DNA from: Shewanella vesiculosa
GTDB taxonomy: Bacteria; Pseudomonadota; Gammaproteobacteria; Enterobacterales; Shewanellaceae
Length of the DNA stretch: 64,000 bases
Assembly (NCBI RefSeq): GCF_021560015.1
Contig: NZ_CP073588.1
Coordinates: 2,480,001-2,544,000 of the forward strand
Reading direction: 5' to 3'
Position 1 is the stretch's first letter; every line of letters starts with the position of its first letter. Of this stretch, positions 20,250 through 29,461 are shown in pieces. Both the position numbers and the translations under genes were made by a program. Under the pieces are notes generated by a model, which saw only the letters and a list, made by a program, of their open reading frames with translations, made no database searches and was not told the DNA's origin.

Positions 20250-21051
20250 GATCAGGGCCCACTTTGTGGCTGGGTTGGTAACCATAAAAATAACTAATCA
20301 GGGGTTTTGCGTGTTGTGGATGAACATTAATGTCGCAGCACACACCGAACACATCACTAATTTGTCGCTCGGTCAGCACTTCAGTTGGAGTGCCTTTAGC
20401 AATTAACTGTCCGTGATCGAGTAGTAATAATTTATCGCACATCGCACTGGCTAAATTTAGATCATGTATCGATGCGATAACGCTAATACCTAATGATTTA
20501 ACCAGTTCAAGAATTTGAATTTGATAACGAATATCTAAATGATTAGTGGGTTCATCTAAAATAAGAATATGCGGTTGTTGCACGATAGCGCGGGCAATAA
20601 GTGCACGCTGCTTTTCACCACCAGATAACAGTTCATACTGTTGCAGTGCTTGTTGCTGCAAGCCCACTTTGGCTAATGCGCTTAATACACGTTCACGGTC
20701 TTGGACGGTATTAGGATCAAACAAGCCTTTATGCGGCGTTAACCCCATGGTCACTAACTGCTCGGTGGTCATGTCAAAATAATGCGGCGTATCTTGTTGT
20801 ACCACCGCAATATTTTGCGCTAGCAACTTAGATGAAAACTCACTGATGGGTTTGGAAAAAATAGCAATATCGCCGCTAGTGGGCACAATGTAACGATACA
20901 GGCAACGTAACAAGCTTGACTTACCCGCGCCATTTGGGCCAATTAAGCCTAGCATTTGACCTTTAGGCAGACTGAAATGAATGTCAGCCAAAATCATTTT
21001 ATTATCGACTTGCCAAAAAAGATGATTTACATCTAATACAGACTCAGACAT
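20242..21051 (-). CDS. btuD: ABC transporter ATP-binding protein (vitamin B12 import)
   Basis: A 269-residue ABC ATPase: Walker A GLIGPNGAGKSSLLR, Q-loop VVQQDTPH, signature LLSGGEKQRALIARA, Walker B HILILDEPTNHLDI, and the switch His in SIHDLNLA. It follows the cobalamin riboswitch directly and is the first gene of the leftward import-and-assembly operon. Iron-siderophore ATPases look alike, so the B12 assignment rests on context. Confidence 0.9.
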   Translation of the reverse strand: MSESVLDVNHLFWQVDNKMILADIHFSLPKGQMLGLIGPNGAGKSSLLRCLYRYIVPTSGDIAIFSKPISEFSSKLLAQNIAVVQQDTPHYFDMTTEQLVTMGLTPHKGLFDPNTVQDRERVLSALAKVGLQQQALQQYELLSGGEKQRALIARAIVQQPHILILDEPTNHLDIRYQIQILELVKSLGISVIASIHDLNLASAMCDKLLLLDHGQLIAKGTPTEVLTERQISDVFGVCCDINVHPQHAKPLISYFYGYQPSHKVGPDHD

Positions 21052-21101
21052 GCAAGTAACCTCGCCATGTCCAATTAATTAACACATACATCGATTTAAT
21101 C

Positions 21102-21250
21102 ACTCCCCTAAGTCACCCGCTTAGGTATGGATAATGAGGCGATTCAAAGCTGGTATCTGACTTATGCACCAATACTTAATTGATCCATTTACAGTTGCGG
21201 GTACAGTTTGGGCTTATCCCAATTCCCAATACCTTGAAAGGCACTACTTT
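21102..21250 (-). promoter_or_regulatory. Cobalamin (adenosylcobalamin) riboswitch
   Basis: On the minus strand the leader contains the conserved aptamer blocks in order: GGTATTGGGAA, the core ACTGTACCCGCAACTGTAA, and the B12 box ATAAGTCAGATACCAGC. About 20 bases further on lies a hairpin, CCTAAG-CGGGTGA-CTTAGG (21125-21107). Its loop CGGGT is complementary to ACCCG of the aptamer core, matching the L5-L13 kissing interaction that makes cobalamin riboswitches ligand-dependent. btuD starts 56 bases beyond the hairpin. With no T tract after the hairpin, the switch may act by mRNA folding at translation rather than by termination, but this is not settled. Confidence 0.88.
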
Positions 21251-21387
21251 TTAAACTATCGTGTTGAAGATAATCATCTTAACGACATGATGTTAATACA
21301 ATAAATAGTAAGCTAGTCATTTTAACACCATGATATTGAGACTATAACGACGATGACAGTAACGCCATAATACGACTCTGGTGGTTC

Positions 21388-22107
21388 TCAAGTCTTAGGC
21401 CAATGTAAGGTAAAACTCACTTTAGCGGCTTTAGTATCCATCATTGGCGGCTGAAAACGATCAATATTATCAACATCGTCAGGCCAATACACATCGAGCA
21501 CCATAATAGCAGCATAGGGGATCGCTAGGTTAGCGAATAATCCGCTACATTGGCCAGTATTGAGTACATATCCCACTAAACAGCGCATTACGCCACCATG
21601 AGTCACCACTAACGCATGGGGACAATCGTCACCATTAGGCTTTTGTTGAGCACTATCTGTCTGCGCAAAAGAGCTCCACAGAGCATCAACAACGGTCATT
21701 AAGCCAGCTTCCACTCGTGCGGCAAAATCGGTTACCGACTCAGCCTTGTCTGGTGTATTTTGTGCCAGCCAAGGGTTATCCCAATAAGCATCAAATTGTT
21801 GTGGGTTTTGTTGATAAATAGCATCAAATGATTGCCCATCCCAGACACCAAAATCAATTTCTTGTAGTGAAGATAAAGTGGTTAACGGTAACGATAGTTG
21901 CTGTGCTAAAGCTTGACTAAATAACTGACAACGCAACAACGGCGAACTAAATACATGACTAATCGGATATTGCTGCTCGATAAAAGCTTGCTGCATTTGC
22001 GTCATACCAATATCGGTAAGCTTCACATCGGTGCGGCCGCGGAATATCCCCCCACCTTCACACTCACCATGGCGCATTAATATTATCTTGGCTCGCTTCA
22101 TTGACAT
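21388..22107 (-). CDS. cobC: Histidine phosphatase family protein, probable alpha-ribazole phosphatase
   Basis: A 239-residue phosphoglycerate-mutase-like phosphatase with the phosphohistidine motif ILMRHGECEG at the N terminus, FRGRTDVKLTDIG, FSSPLLRCQ, the acid QEIDFGVWDGQ, and the second His in VVTHGGVMRC. This is the CobC pattern; CobC removes phosphate from alpha-ribazole phosphate or cobalamin phosphate. Context (cobalamin genes downstream, metH divergent) supports the role. It is separated from btuD by 336 bp containing the riboswitch, so it seems to be a separate transcription unit. No riboswitch was seen upstream of it. Confidence 0.8.
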   Translation of the reverse strand: MSMKRAKIILMRHGECEGGGIFRGRTDVKLTDIGMTQMQQAFIEQQYPISHVFSSPLLRCQLFSQALAQQLSLPLTTLSSLQEIDFGVWDGQSFDAIYQQNPQQFDAYWDNPWLAQNTPDKAESVTDFAARVEAGLMTVVDALWSSFAQTDSAQQKPNGDDCPHALVVTHGGVMRCLVGYVLNTGQCSGLFANLAIPYAAIMVLDVYWPDDVDNIDRFQPPMMDTKAAKVSFTLHWPKT

Positions 22108-22229
22108 AAACCTCAGTTAGAGAGTCATAAACATTTATCAAACAGTGCCTTGCACTGCTAACACAGAGCAAATGCCCCCTCAATTTAATTAACTATTCTG
22201 ATGTTAACTTACTTATCCAGCTATCGAGT

Positions 22230-22259
22230 AAATCAAATTAAATCAAATTAAATCAAATT
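22230..22259. repeat. Three tandem copies of a 10-bp A/T-rich repeat
   Basis: AAATCAAATT occurs three times head to tail at 22230, 22240 and 22250 in the cobC-metH divergent gap, about 55 bp before the MetJ-like boxes. The spacing equals one helical turn, so the A-tracts are phased and may bend the DNA. Confidence 0.7.
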
Positions 22260-22314
22260 GCGCCTCATTGAGCTTAAATCAGCCTTGCTCTAGCGGTAAA
22301 AATTCGCGTACTAT

Positions 22315-22338
22315 GGACGTCTATACGTTTATATGTCC
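22315..22338 (+). promoter_or_regulatory. Tandem MetJ-like operator (met boxes)
   Basis: Three adjacent octamers, GGACGTCT, ATACGTTT and ATATGTCC, resemble the met box AGACGTCT (about 7/8, 6/8 and 5/8 matches). MetJ binds such tandem octamers cooperatively with S-adenosylmethionine. The site is about 195 bp before metH, its likely target, and could also affect divergent cobC. Confidence 0.6.
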
Positions 22339-22531
22339 AAAATACTATCTTAACAGGTCAGCATATAAAAGGTCATCATTATGAGCAATAGCTCTGATCT
22401 ACACTAGCAACCAAAAATTGCCTGTAGTAGCTGTAATAAACAATGATGTTATCGCCCTACTCTGGTAAAAATAAGGGTATGCTTATCTCAATTAAGGTAT
22501 CAAGCAACATAGTGATAAAAAGGTAACTGTT

Positions 22532-25500
22532 ATGGCGAAATCGACTTCTTACAGTCAAACACTTGAACAACTTAATGCATTGTTAGCGCAGCGTATTGTG
22601 ATTTTAGATGGCGCCATGGGCACCATGATCCAAGACTATAAGTTGGAAGAAGAAGATTATCGTGGCGAGCGTTTTAAAGATTGGCATTGCGATGTTAAAG
22701 GCAACAATGACTTATTAGTACTCAGCCAAGCGCAAATTATTAAAGATATTCATACCCAGTACCTGTTAAACGGTGCCGACATTATTGAAACCAACACCTT
22801 TAATGCCACCACCATCGCCATGGCCGATTACGATATGCAGTCTCTGGCCGCCGAAATTAACCTAGCCGGAGCCCAAATTGCCCGCCAAGCAGCCGACGAA
22901 GTGGCTGCGCAAACAGGTTTGCCACGTTATGTTGCTGGCGTATTAGGCCCAACTAACCGCACCTGCTCTATCAGTCCAGACGTTAACGACCCTGGGTTTC
23001 GTAATGTCAGTTTCGACCAATTAGTCGACGCTTATGTCGAATCCACCAGCGCCTTAATTGAAGGCGGCGCCGATATCATTTTAGTTGAAACCATTTTTGA
23101 TACCTTAAACGCCAAAGCTGCTCTATTTGCGATTGAAAAAGTATTCGATCAACTCGGCGATCGCCTACCCGTTATGATCTCAGGCACCATTACCGACGCC
23201 TCAGGCCGCACCTTAACTGGGCAAACCACAGAAGCCTTTTATAACTCTTTACGCCATATCAAGCCGTTATCGATTGGCCTTAACTGTGCCCTTGGTCCTA
23301 AAGAGCTGCGCCCGTACGTTGAAGAATTATCGCGTATTGCCGAGTGTTATGTTTCCGCCCACCCAAATGCTGGCTTACCCAACGAATTTGGTGGCTACGA
23401 TGAAACCCCAGAAGAAATGGCCGAAGTCATTAATCAATGGGCTCAAGAAGGCATGCTCAACATTGTCGGCGGCTGTTGTGGTAGTACACCCGCTCATATC
23501 AGCGCCATTCGTGAAGCGGTACTCAGACACGAACCCAGACAGATCCCAGATCTGCCCGTGGCTTGTCGTTTATCGGGCCTAGAGCCTTTGACCATAGATA
23601 AAAATTCGTTATTTGTTAACGTCGGCGAGCGCGCCAACGTGACCGGTTCAGCTAAGTTTTTACGCTTAATTAAAGAAGAAAAGTTTGAAGAAGCCTTAGA
23701 TGTTGTGCGTGAGCAAGTAGAAAATGGCGCACAAATTATCGACGTCAACATGGACGAAGGGATGCTCGATGGCGTCGCGTCTATGGCGAAGTTTTTAAAC
23801 TTAATCGCCTCTGAGCCCGACATCTCTCGCGTGCCAATCATGATTGACTCATCAAAATGGGAAGTGATTGAAGCCGGTCTTAAATGCGTCCAAGGCAAAT
23901 CGATTGTTAACTCGATTTCGATGAAAGAAGGCGAAGCCAAATTTATCGAACAAGCCACCTTAGTCAAACGCTATGGCGCTGCTGCCATTGTAATGGCCTT
24001 TGACGAAGACGGCCAAGCTGACACTCGTGAACGTAAAACTCAAATCTGTACTCGTGCTTATCGCATTTTGGTCGATGTTGTCGGCTTTCCTCCAGAAGAT
24101 ATTATTTTTGATCCCAACATCTTCGCTATTGCCACCGGTATTGATGAACACGACAATTATGCTGTCGACTTTATCGAAGCCATTAAAGACATCAAAGCCA
24201 CCTTGCCACACGCGATGATCTCCGGCGGTGTGTCTAACGTGTCATTCTCATTCCGCGGTAACAACCCAGTGCGCGAAGCCATTCACGCGGTGTTTTTATA
24301 CCATGCCATTCAAGCGGGTATGGACATGGGTATTGTTAACGCAGGTCAGTTAGCCATATACGATGATATTGACCCAGAGCTAAAAAAACGGGTTGAAAAC
24401 GTAGTTCAAAACTTACCTTGCCCAGTAGCCGACTCAAGTAACACTGAACAACTGCTCGACATCGCTGAAAGCTTTAGAGGCGATGGCTCACAAGTGGCTA
24501 AAAAAGAAGATTTAGCCTGGCGCAGTTGGCCAGTATCGCAGCGTTTGTCGCATGCATTGGTTAAAGGTATTACTGAATTTATTGACGAAGACACTGAAGC
24601 TGCCCGCCAAGAAGCTGTGCGTCCACTGGACGTGATTGAAGGGCCATTAATGGACGGCATGAACGTGGTCGGCGACTTATTTGGCGCAGGCAAAATGTTC
24701 TTACCACAAGTAGTGAAATCGGCTCGGGTAATGAAAAAAGCCGTCGCTTACCTTAATCCTTATATCGAATTAGAAAAGGTTGCTGGCCAGTCAAATGGGC
24801 GAATTTTAATGGTCACCGTAAAAGGTGATGTGCATGACATAGGTAAGAATATCGTCGGTGTGGTTCTCGCCTGCAACGGCTACGAAGTGGTCGATCTTGG
24901 GGTAATGGTATCGGTCGATAAAATTCTCGATGCAGTAAAAGAGCATAATATCGACATCATCGGCATGTCAGGTTTAATCACTCCAAGCTTAGATGAAATG
25001 GTGCACAACGTGAAAACCTTCCACCGTGAAGGCTTAACCATCCCAGCAATTATCGGTGGTGCAACCTGCTCTAAAATTCATACAGCAGTAAAAATAGCAC
25101 CGCATTATCCACATGGCGCCATTTACATTGCCGATGCATCTCGTGCTGTGCCTATGGTGTCAAAACTGATTAATAACGCCACTCGCCAGGCGACCATCGA
25201 CGAGGCTTACGCCGAATACGACATGATGCGTGAAAAACGTTTGTCGCAAACTAAGCGTAAAACCATCGTATCGATTGAAGCGGCGCGTGATAATCGTTGT
25301 CAACACGACTGGGAAAACTACACCCCGTTTACGCCTAATGTATTAGGCCGCCAAGTATTTGATGACTACCCGCTAGAAGACCTAGTTGAACGTATCGACT
25401 GGACGCCGTTCTTTAGAAGCTGGGAACTGCACGGTCATTACCCTGAAATTTTAAAAGACAAAGTCGTTGGTGAAGAAGCCGTTAAATTATTTGCCGATGG

Positions 25501-26246
25501 CCAAGCCATGTTGAAGCAAATTATTGCTGAAAAGTGGCTTACCGCCAAAGCAGTAATCGGTTTATTCCCAGCCAATACCGTCAACCACGACGACATTGAG
25601 CTTTACACTGATGAAAGCCGCAGCACATTAGAAATGACCACCCATCATTTGCGGATGCTTGAGCGCGTGGGGTAACGACAACTTTTGTTTGTCTGACTTT
25701 GTTGCACCAAAAGATTCAGGCGTTGCCGACTACATGGGCGGTTTTGCGGTGACGACAGGGCACGGTATTGATGAACATGTTGCCCGTTTTGAAGCCAATC
25801 ACGATGACTACAATGCGATTATGCTCAAATGTTTAGCAGACCGTTTAGCCGAAGCCTTTGCCGAGCGCATGCACGAACGTGTTCGTAAAGAATTTTGGGG
25901 TTATGCCGCGGATGAAGTGCTCGATAACGAAGCGTTAATTCGCGAACGTTATAAAGGCATTCGTCCAGCGCCAGGTTACCCAGCATGCCCAGACCACACT
26001 GAAAAAGGTTTGTTGTGGGATTTGCTCAAACCCGATGAGACTATCGATTTAAATATTACCGAAAGCTTTGCCATGTACCCAACAGCTGCAGTTTCAGGCT
26101 GGTACTTTGCCCATCCCAAATCACGCTATTTTGGCGTAACTAATATTGGTAAAGATCAGGTAGAAGACTACGCTAAGCGTAAAGGCATGACCTTGGAAGA
26201 GACAGAGAAGTGGCTAGCGCCAGTATTGGACTATGACCCGGAGTAG
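22532..26246 (+). pseudogene. metH: Cobalamin-dependent methionine synthase, single frameshift
   Basis: MetH makes methionine from homocysteine and methyltetrahydrofolate. Order: homocysteine/zinc barrel at about 15-345 (Cys ligands in GLNCALGPK and GGCCGST), pterin domain at about 365-640, B12 cap and Rossmann domains (GDVHDIGKN near 765 gives the lower-axial His), and the reactivation domain binding S-adenosylmethionine. Near residue 1045 the frame breaks at G4 (25669-25672). Removing one G gives [14 protein letters not shown] and continues to the stop at 26246, about 1237 residues, normal length. The reactivation domain ([20 protein letters not shown]) is intact in the second frame. An indel artefact is likely: an otherwise intact cobalamin operon lies next door. 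AAGG before the ATG at 22532 supports the start. Confidence 0.88.
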
Positions 26247-26311
26247 ACTGCCCCAGAATAGAGAGTGACCGAGAGTAAAGAGTAATTCTGATTAGAGTGA
26301 CCTTGAATAGA

Positions 26312-26347
26312 TAATGATCCTGAGTAATTAGGATCATTAATTCTTTT
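26312..26347 (+). terminator. Rho-independent terminator after metH
   Basis: Perfect 10-bp stem TAATGATCCT / AGGATCATTA with an 8-base loop, followed by ATTCTTTT. It is located 66 bp after the metH stop. Confidence 0.75.
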
Positions 26348-26757
26348 GCAGCCTAATAACCGAGGGAATCGCAAGGTCCCACCCTTACACAGGTCAAATC
26401 AAACGTCGTTCCGGCAATGCTTTTGAGCCGGAATCCAGCCCTTTGTTTTATTAAACTCTACGGCCTGTGGCTACCGAGGTCGAGGCGCTTCACAAATAGC
26501 AAATTAACATCGTAAGGTTCCCCCTTGCATAGGTCGAAAAGGGCTCAATGGTCCCCCCCCTCTTTTCTATTTACAGAAGAATTCCCCCCTGTCGTTCCGG
26601 CAACATTTTCCCTATTTAATCGACCATGGTATTAGACAAAAACCTCAATCAAACATACCCATTTTCATTATTACACCATAAAAAATAGTCATTTATAATA
26701 ATAGATACCCTTAAAGAATCACTCTACAATAACGTCGTTTAAAAAATAATCGTATGA
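26348..26757. repeat. Repeat-rich intergenic region with REP-like palindrome
   Basis: The segment contains GTCGTTCCGGC and GCCGGAATCCAG arms forming a hairpin at 26404-26440, resembling the common gammaproteobacterial REP-like element. A truncated second copy of the left arm is at 26590-26604. Stretches such as AACATCGTAAGGTTCC near 26505 recur almost identically near 29990 (AACATCGCAAGGTTCC), so at least two dispersed copies of a larger non-coding element exist. A C8 run is at about 26555. No gene is seen here. Confidence 0.6.
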
Positions 26758-26784
26758 ATGACAAAACAGGGAGTTGCTTCATCT

Positions 26785-27360
26785 ATGGCCTATAGAGCAT
26801 ATATTGGGATTTTTGCATTCCTGACTCTCATCGTCGCCGTTAGTTGCTACTCGGAGGAGTCAATGTTTAGCATGTTTAAAAAAGTCGATGTCGAAGTGTT
26901 TCCTGAAGTGATAGGTAGCTTAACCCATGAGGGAAAACCGCTAGCCGGTATTAAGCTAAAAAGGGGTTATAAGTATTCTGGTGTAATGGAAGAAATAGAA
27001 TGGGATTACACCACGACTGACAATGAAGGGAAATTTAGCTTTCCTGAAATTATTTACAGTACAAGTCACCCTAACAAGCCTTTCGCCGAAACGCGCGTTG
27101 CGCAAGCAATTAAAGTCGCAGAAGGTGACTATACAGACACTTTTCTTTGGTCAACAGTGGCTAGAGGCGAGAAACATATATCTTATCTAGTCGAGCGATT
27201 AGCACAATTAAATTGTGACCTAGCTAATGAAGCCATTAGTCAAGAAATCATTGATGAAGAGTTCCCCAGCGGAGTTGTGCGATATCAGATATTCAGTATT
27301 TGTCGCTGGCCTGAACTGGAAAAATTAGAAATCGAGAAGCAAAAAAGATTCGGTGAATAG
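26785..27360 (+). CDS. Small protein resembling DUF6795, paired with the lipase
   Basis: A protein of about 190 residues whose core (FKKVDVEVFPEVIGSLTHEG, TDNEGKFSFPEI, LAQLNCDLAN, FSICRW) resembles my recollection of the DUF6795 group; this is family memory, not a search. Two start models are credible. From 26785 (or 26758) it has a hydrophobic leader ending AVSC, which could be a lipoprotein signal. From the internal ATG at 26863 it has a very strong Shine-Dalgarno (GGAGGAG) and would be cytosolic. The choice decides where it acts. It ends 32 bp before the lipase gene, same strand. Pairing of a small partner with a class 3 lipase suggests a cognate inhibitor or immunity protein, by inference only. 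Confidence 0.6.
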   Translation: MAYRAYIGIFAFLTLIVAVSCYSEESMFSMFKKVDVEVFPEVIGSLTHEGKPLAGIKLKRGYKYSGVMEEIEWDYTTTDNEGKFSFPEIIYSTSHPNKPFAETRVAQAIKVAEGDYTDTFLWSTVARGEKHISYLVERLAQLNCDLANEAISQEIIDEEFPSGVVRYQIFSICRWPELEKLEIEKQKRFGE

Positions 27361-27392
27361 CAAATAACAATACTAGTTAACAAGGAATGTTT

Positions 27393-28553
27393 ATGACTCA
27401 ATTAACCCCTAAATTAGCCTCAGAGCTTGCAGCTAAAGTGTACGATGTAATCGATTTAGAGTTAGTACAAAACTTTGGCAACCCATATATTAACAAACAC
27501 TTTACATTCAACAATGTAGGCATAGGAAAAACTGGCGGGTTTATTTTTAATCGCCAGTCAGGTTTTGCGGCGATGGGGTTAGGCAAAGGACAATACCAAG
27601 GAGATGCTATCATAGCGATCCGCGGCACAGAATTTAGTTCTGCAGCAGACTGGGCTACGAATGCGCAAGTTGGTTTAAGTGTCGGTGATGGTAGCCAAAT
27701 AGTGCACGCTGGATTTAATAATGCTTTTACTTCATTAAGACCGCAGTTTGCGACTTTTTTAGATAAGTGGCGTACCTCAAATCCTGGTAAGGCGATACAT
27801 TTTGTCGGACATAGCTTAGGAGGAGCAATCGCCTCACTTGCTGCCGACTGGGCATCTGTTAATAATTACGCTTCAAATATTAACTTATACACTTTTGGTG
27901 CCCCAAGAGTTGGACAACAAGGTTTTGCCACCGCTAATACCCATAGACTAAATCAAATTTTTCGCTGCACACACGGCGCCGATGTAGTCCCTAAAGTGCC
28001 TCTATGGCCTTTTATTCATGCACCTTATCAAGGTGTTGAATATCGCTTAGATAACAGTCAAGGTTTAAGGATTAGCGCTCATGGTATGGATCCTAAAGCT
28101 GGGGCTGAACCAGGTTATTTAGTCTCTGCAAACACTGAGCATTGGGGCCATTTACACGTTAAAGCTAGCGAATATTTAAAGCCGGTAAAATTACGTTATG
28201 AAAACCGCAATCAAGCAAGCTATTCAGATCAGTGGAGCGACAAACTCAGTGCAGCATTAATTACTGTCTTAAAAGAGGCAGGCTATTATGGTGCAATTGT
28301 AGCGCAAGCGACGGCTTCTTACGGTTTGACATTCTATGATCTTGTCGCCAAAACCCTTGAAAAAATTGCAGCCGCGGCAGATTCTTTCGCCGACGATGTC
28401 AGAGGCCTACTCGGCCATATGTTGTCTTTTGCAGGGGCTGTAGTCACAACCGTAGTTGACTTAACTTATGCCACTATTCGAGCCATTTTCAATAGAATGC
28501 TTTCACGCTTGTATAGTAGTGTAAAAGAAGCGATTAAGTCAGTTCACAAATAA
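27393..28553 (+). CDS. Class 3 lipase family protein (alpha/beta hydrolase)
   Basis: A 386-residue protein with a lipase_3 domain at about 65-235. The nucleophile elbow is HFVGHSLGGAIASLAADWA (Ser141), with YTFGAPRVG after it and the acid Asp in HGADVVPKVPLWP; the His is probably in HWGHLHVKA. No signal peptide is visible. The C-terminal 110 residues are helical and partly hydrophobic (LLGHMLSFAGAVVTTVVDLT), unusual for a simple lipase and suggestive of membrane insertion or a secretion-related tail. AAGGA before the ATG at 27393 supports this start. Similar cytoplasmically made lipases with an adjacent small gene include type VI secretion effectors, but no secretion gene is in this window. 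Confidence 0.8.
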   Translation: MTQLTPKLASELAAKVYDVIDLELVQNFGNPYINKHFTFNNVGIGKTGGFIFNRQSGFAAMGLGKGQYQGDAIIAIRGTEFSSAADWATNAQVGLSVGDGSQIVHAGFNNAFTSLRPQFATFLDKWRTSNPGKAIHFVGHSLGGAIASLAADWASVNNYASNINLYTFGAPRVGQQGFATANTHRLNQIFRCTHGADVVPKVPLWPFIHAPYQGVEYRLDNSQGLRISAHGMDPKAGAEPGYLVSANTEHWGHLHVKASEYLKPVKLRYENRNQASYSDQWSDKLSAALITVLKEAGYYGAIVAQATASYGLTFYDLVAKTLEKIAAAADSFADDVRGLLGHMLSFAGAVVTTVVDLTYATIRAIFNRMLSRLYSSVKEAIKSVHK

Positions 28554-28572
28554 TAATTATAATGACGCTAAC

Positions 28573-28620
28573 AAAGGTCTCGGTCACTGTAATATATCAT
28601 CAGGACCGAGACCTTTTATT
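28573..28620 (+). terminator. Rho-independent terminator after the lipase
   Basis: Perfect 13-bp stem AAAGGTCTCGGTC / GACCGAGACCTTT with an 18-base loop, followed by TTATTT, starting 20 bp after the lipase stop. Confidence 0.85.
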
Positions 28621-28762
28621 TACGTACCCGAATACGTAAGTAATCCCTTATCCTATTAACTGATCCATGATGTATAAGTACCAGACTCCCGAACTCTATT
28701 ATTCCCTCATTAAACTTAGCTTCATATTGACACTACACACTTATCTTTACTGACACTAAACT

Positions 28763-28880
28763 CATTTAATCGACTCTAGCCATTGGTTAAATGATAATGC
28801 AGGCATGGTACTGGATCGTTGTGTAACAACTTTACTCGGTTCAAATATCATTAGGTAGAAATAAACGGATAGTAAATTGA
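28763..28880 (-). pseudogene. Decayed duplicate of the trxC 3' end
   Basis: The plus-strand segment starting ATTTAATCGACTCTAGCC repeats the end of trxC (29464 onwards) almost perfectly for about 45 bases (TTGGTTAAATGATAATGCAG versus TTGGTTAAATGATGATGCAG), then with increasing mismatches for another 60-70 bases. The copy lacks the active-site region and the start of the gene. It is a non-functional remnant lying on the other side of the DUF3465 gene, in the same orientation as trxC. Confidence 0.75.
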
Positions 28881-28920
28881 GCGAATTGTTAAGTTTACTG
28901 AACCTGAGTCAAGCGACTGT

Positions 28921-29367
28921 TTATTTATAAATACTGTAATTGTGCTTTAACCAGCCACTTTGATGTTGTCCACGTGGGTCGTGGTGAGTCCAATGAATAA
29001 CGCCGCCTTTGTTGTTAAATTCATAAACGCCGTAAAACTCGACCGTATCGCCGACATTTAAGTTTTCTATCCGTGGGGCTAAATCAATATTATGGGCAAC
29101 CAATAGCGTGTTACCGCCGGCAATTTTCAGAATAAATCGTTGGTGGCGACTGCCTTTCAGATCGTCAGCAAGTATTTTTACCACATCCCCTGAACCACCA
29201 ACTTGAAGGTTACTTAGCTTATTATCAATAGCATTTTGCAACACACTATCACTGTCAGCGGTATAACCAGCATAAACGTTTTGTACAATTTGAGTGGTTG
29301 AAACCTTTCGGTCTAAAAAGCTAAATAATGCGAGGCCAAATAAGCAGATAACTAAGATTTTTTTCAT
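28921..29367 (-). CDS. DUF3465 family exported protein
   Basis: A 148-residue protein with an N-terminal hydrophobic segment (ILVICLFGLALFSFL) and a compact C-terminal domain (HQRFILKIAGGNTLLVAHNI, GDTVEFYGVYEFNNKGGVIH, WTHHDPRG, GWLKHNYSIY). This pattern matches DUF3465, a small beta-rich family common in Vibrio and Shewanella without assigned function. It is probably periplasmic or anchored by the leader. ATG at 29367 preferred over the TTG at 29376 because AAGGA lies upstream. It sits between trxC and a decayed trxC copy, which suggests it was caught up in a local duplication or insertion. Confidence 0.8.
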   Translation of the reverse strand: MKKILVICLFGLALFSFLDRKVSTTQIVQNVYAGYTADSDSVLQNAIDNKLSNLQVGGSGDVVKILADDLKGSRHQRFILKIAGGNTLLVAHNIDLAPRIENLNVGDTVEFYGVYEFNNKGGVIHWTHHDPRGQHQSGWLKHNYSIYK

Positions 29368-29461
29368 GTTTATCAAATCCTTTTAAACAACAATCAAAAT
29401 AAAGCTAAGCAAAAACGCGATAGTTTATCGCGTTTTTAATGAGTAATCTAACGTCCACAAT

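Noticed and set aside
19143..21051. btuCD-like genes as an iron-siderophore transporter
   Set aside because: The permease family also carries siderophores, but the riboswitch and cobalamin genes in the same operon argue strongly for B12.
22230..22259. Tandem 10-mers as a CRISPR or replication iteron array
   Set aside because: Units are contiguous with no spacers, only three copies, and no replication or cas gene is nearby.
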